Assembly (NCBI GenBank): GCA_028292075.1
Contig: JAQGNA010000465.1
Coordinates: forward strand, 1 to 5,639
DNA: 5,639 nt
Direction of reading: 5' to 3'
Source: Rhodoferax sp.
GTDB lineage: Bacteria > Pseudomonadota > Gammaproteobacteria > Burkholderiales > Burkholderiaceae
Shown here: in pieces, positions 5,457 to 5,639 of the stretch
How positions within the stretch are numbered: position 1 is the stretch's first letter
Layout: every line of letters starts with the position of its first letter
Position numbers and translations under genes: made by a program
The notes under the pieces: model-generated
What the model was told of the DNA's origin: nothing
What the model saw: the letters and a program-made list of their open reading frames with translations, nothing else
Databases searched by the model: none

Positions 5457-5639
5457 GGGAATCTCCTGTTGAACCGTGGATGACCAGGATTGGTCTTTTC
5501 GAAATTCGCTCGCCAGTGGCTGGAAGATTGGCTGGAGCTGAATTCAATTTAACCAACGCAACGGGAGTAACTTATCGGCGGAACCCACGGTACCCTGTAG
5601 GAGACAACCTCCCGGCGCTGTGGTGCATGGAGCCCCACC
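5457..5639 (-). other. Upstream region of the exported-protein gene
   Basis: These 183 bases carry no gene I can support and should hold the small gene's promoter. They are clearly less GC-rich than the rest, with an AT-rich core at 5539-5552 that includes the palindrome TGAATTCA (5539-5546). Read leftward, TAAATT at 5551-5546 is a fair -10, but no -35 fits. There are two copies of TGGCTGG at a 12-bp step (5517-5523, 5529-5535), a GGTACC palindrome at 5589-5594, and a GGAG/CTCC mini-hairpin at 5600-5612. A plus-strand ATG at 5627 has no ribosome site at the right distance and only four codons before the edge, so I do not call it. Confidence 0.4.
5482..5495. promoter_or_regulatory. Small hairpin in the leader of the exported-protein gene
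   Basis: GACCA (5482-5486) and TGGTC (5491-5495) form a 5-bp stem with a GGAT loop. It lies about 25 nt before the ATG of the small gene, just upstream of its Shine-Dalgarno, and would sit in the 5' leader if transcription starts further upstream. On the plus strand four T follow it, but the stem is too short to call a terminator. It may affect mRNA stability or ribosome access, or may be chance. Confidence 0.25.

Noticed and set aside
5528..5556. TTGG...TGAATTCA...CCAA as one large symmetric operator
   Set aside because: The outer arms are not equally spaced from the central palindrome (7 against 6 bases) and the intervening bases mostly do not pair, so the symmetry is partial and may be chance.

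Overview
This is a GC-rich window (my estimate is high sixties to about 70% GC) that reads like the chromosome of a betaproteobacterium, most likely Burkholderiales and probably Comamonadaceae. The reasons are strong G/C third-position bias, the protein families present, and a CACAAT-type extended -10 placed so close to an ATG that the mRNA would be leaderless. The taxon is inferred from style, not from a search. There are no rRNA or tRNA genes, transposases, CRISPR arrays or other mobile-element marks, and every gene looks intact.

Layout. Positions 1-268 hold no convincing gene. They carry a strong intrinsic terminator that points leftward, a short tandem repeat, a 13-bp palindrome and the promoter of the first gene. 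Three rightward genes follow: a fold-type II PLP enzyme of the cysteine synthase / Cds1-type cysteine desulfhydrase family (269-1384), a Tat-exported AttH/CrtC-like lipocalin-domain protein (1404-2513, only 19 nt downstream with its own Shine-Dalgarno), and a ten-helix EamA/DMT-family exporter (2627-3541, after a 113-nt gap). They converge on a leftward gene for a type-2 glycerate 2-kinase (DUF4147 + MOFRL, 3590-4927). Upstream of the kinase, also leftward, lies a 108-residue protein with a clear signal peptide (5130-5456). A strong rho-independent terminator (5038-5076) separates its transcript from the kinase. The last 183 bases are its leader and upstream region.

How the parts may work together. 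The PLP enzyme and the AttH-like gene are probably co-transcribed, and the EamA gene may be read through as well. If the PLP enzyme handles cysteine and the EamA protein exports an amino acid, the trio would be a small thiol or amino-acid handling unit, but the sequence does not give either substrate. The glycerate kinase would feed D-glycerate into glycolysis as 2-phosphoglycerate and stands alone here, without gcl, hyi or glxR. The small secreted protein has no assignable function.

The window is mostly ordinary. I do not see a clear new multi-gene system. The points most worth a second look are the palindrome embedded in the leaderless promoter, the leftward terminator with no gene to serve, the AttH-like gene separated from its usual ABC transporter partners, and the small Lys/Ala-rich exported protein.
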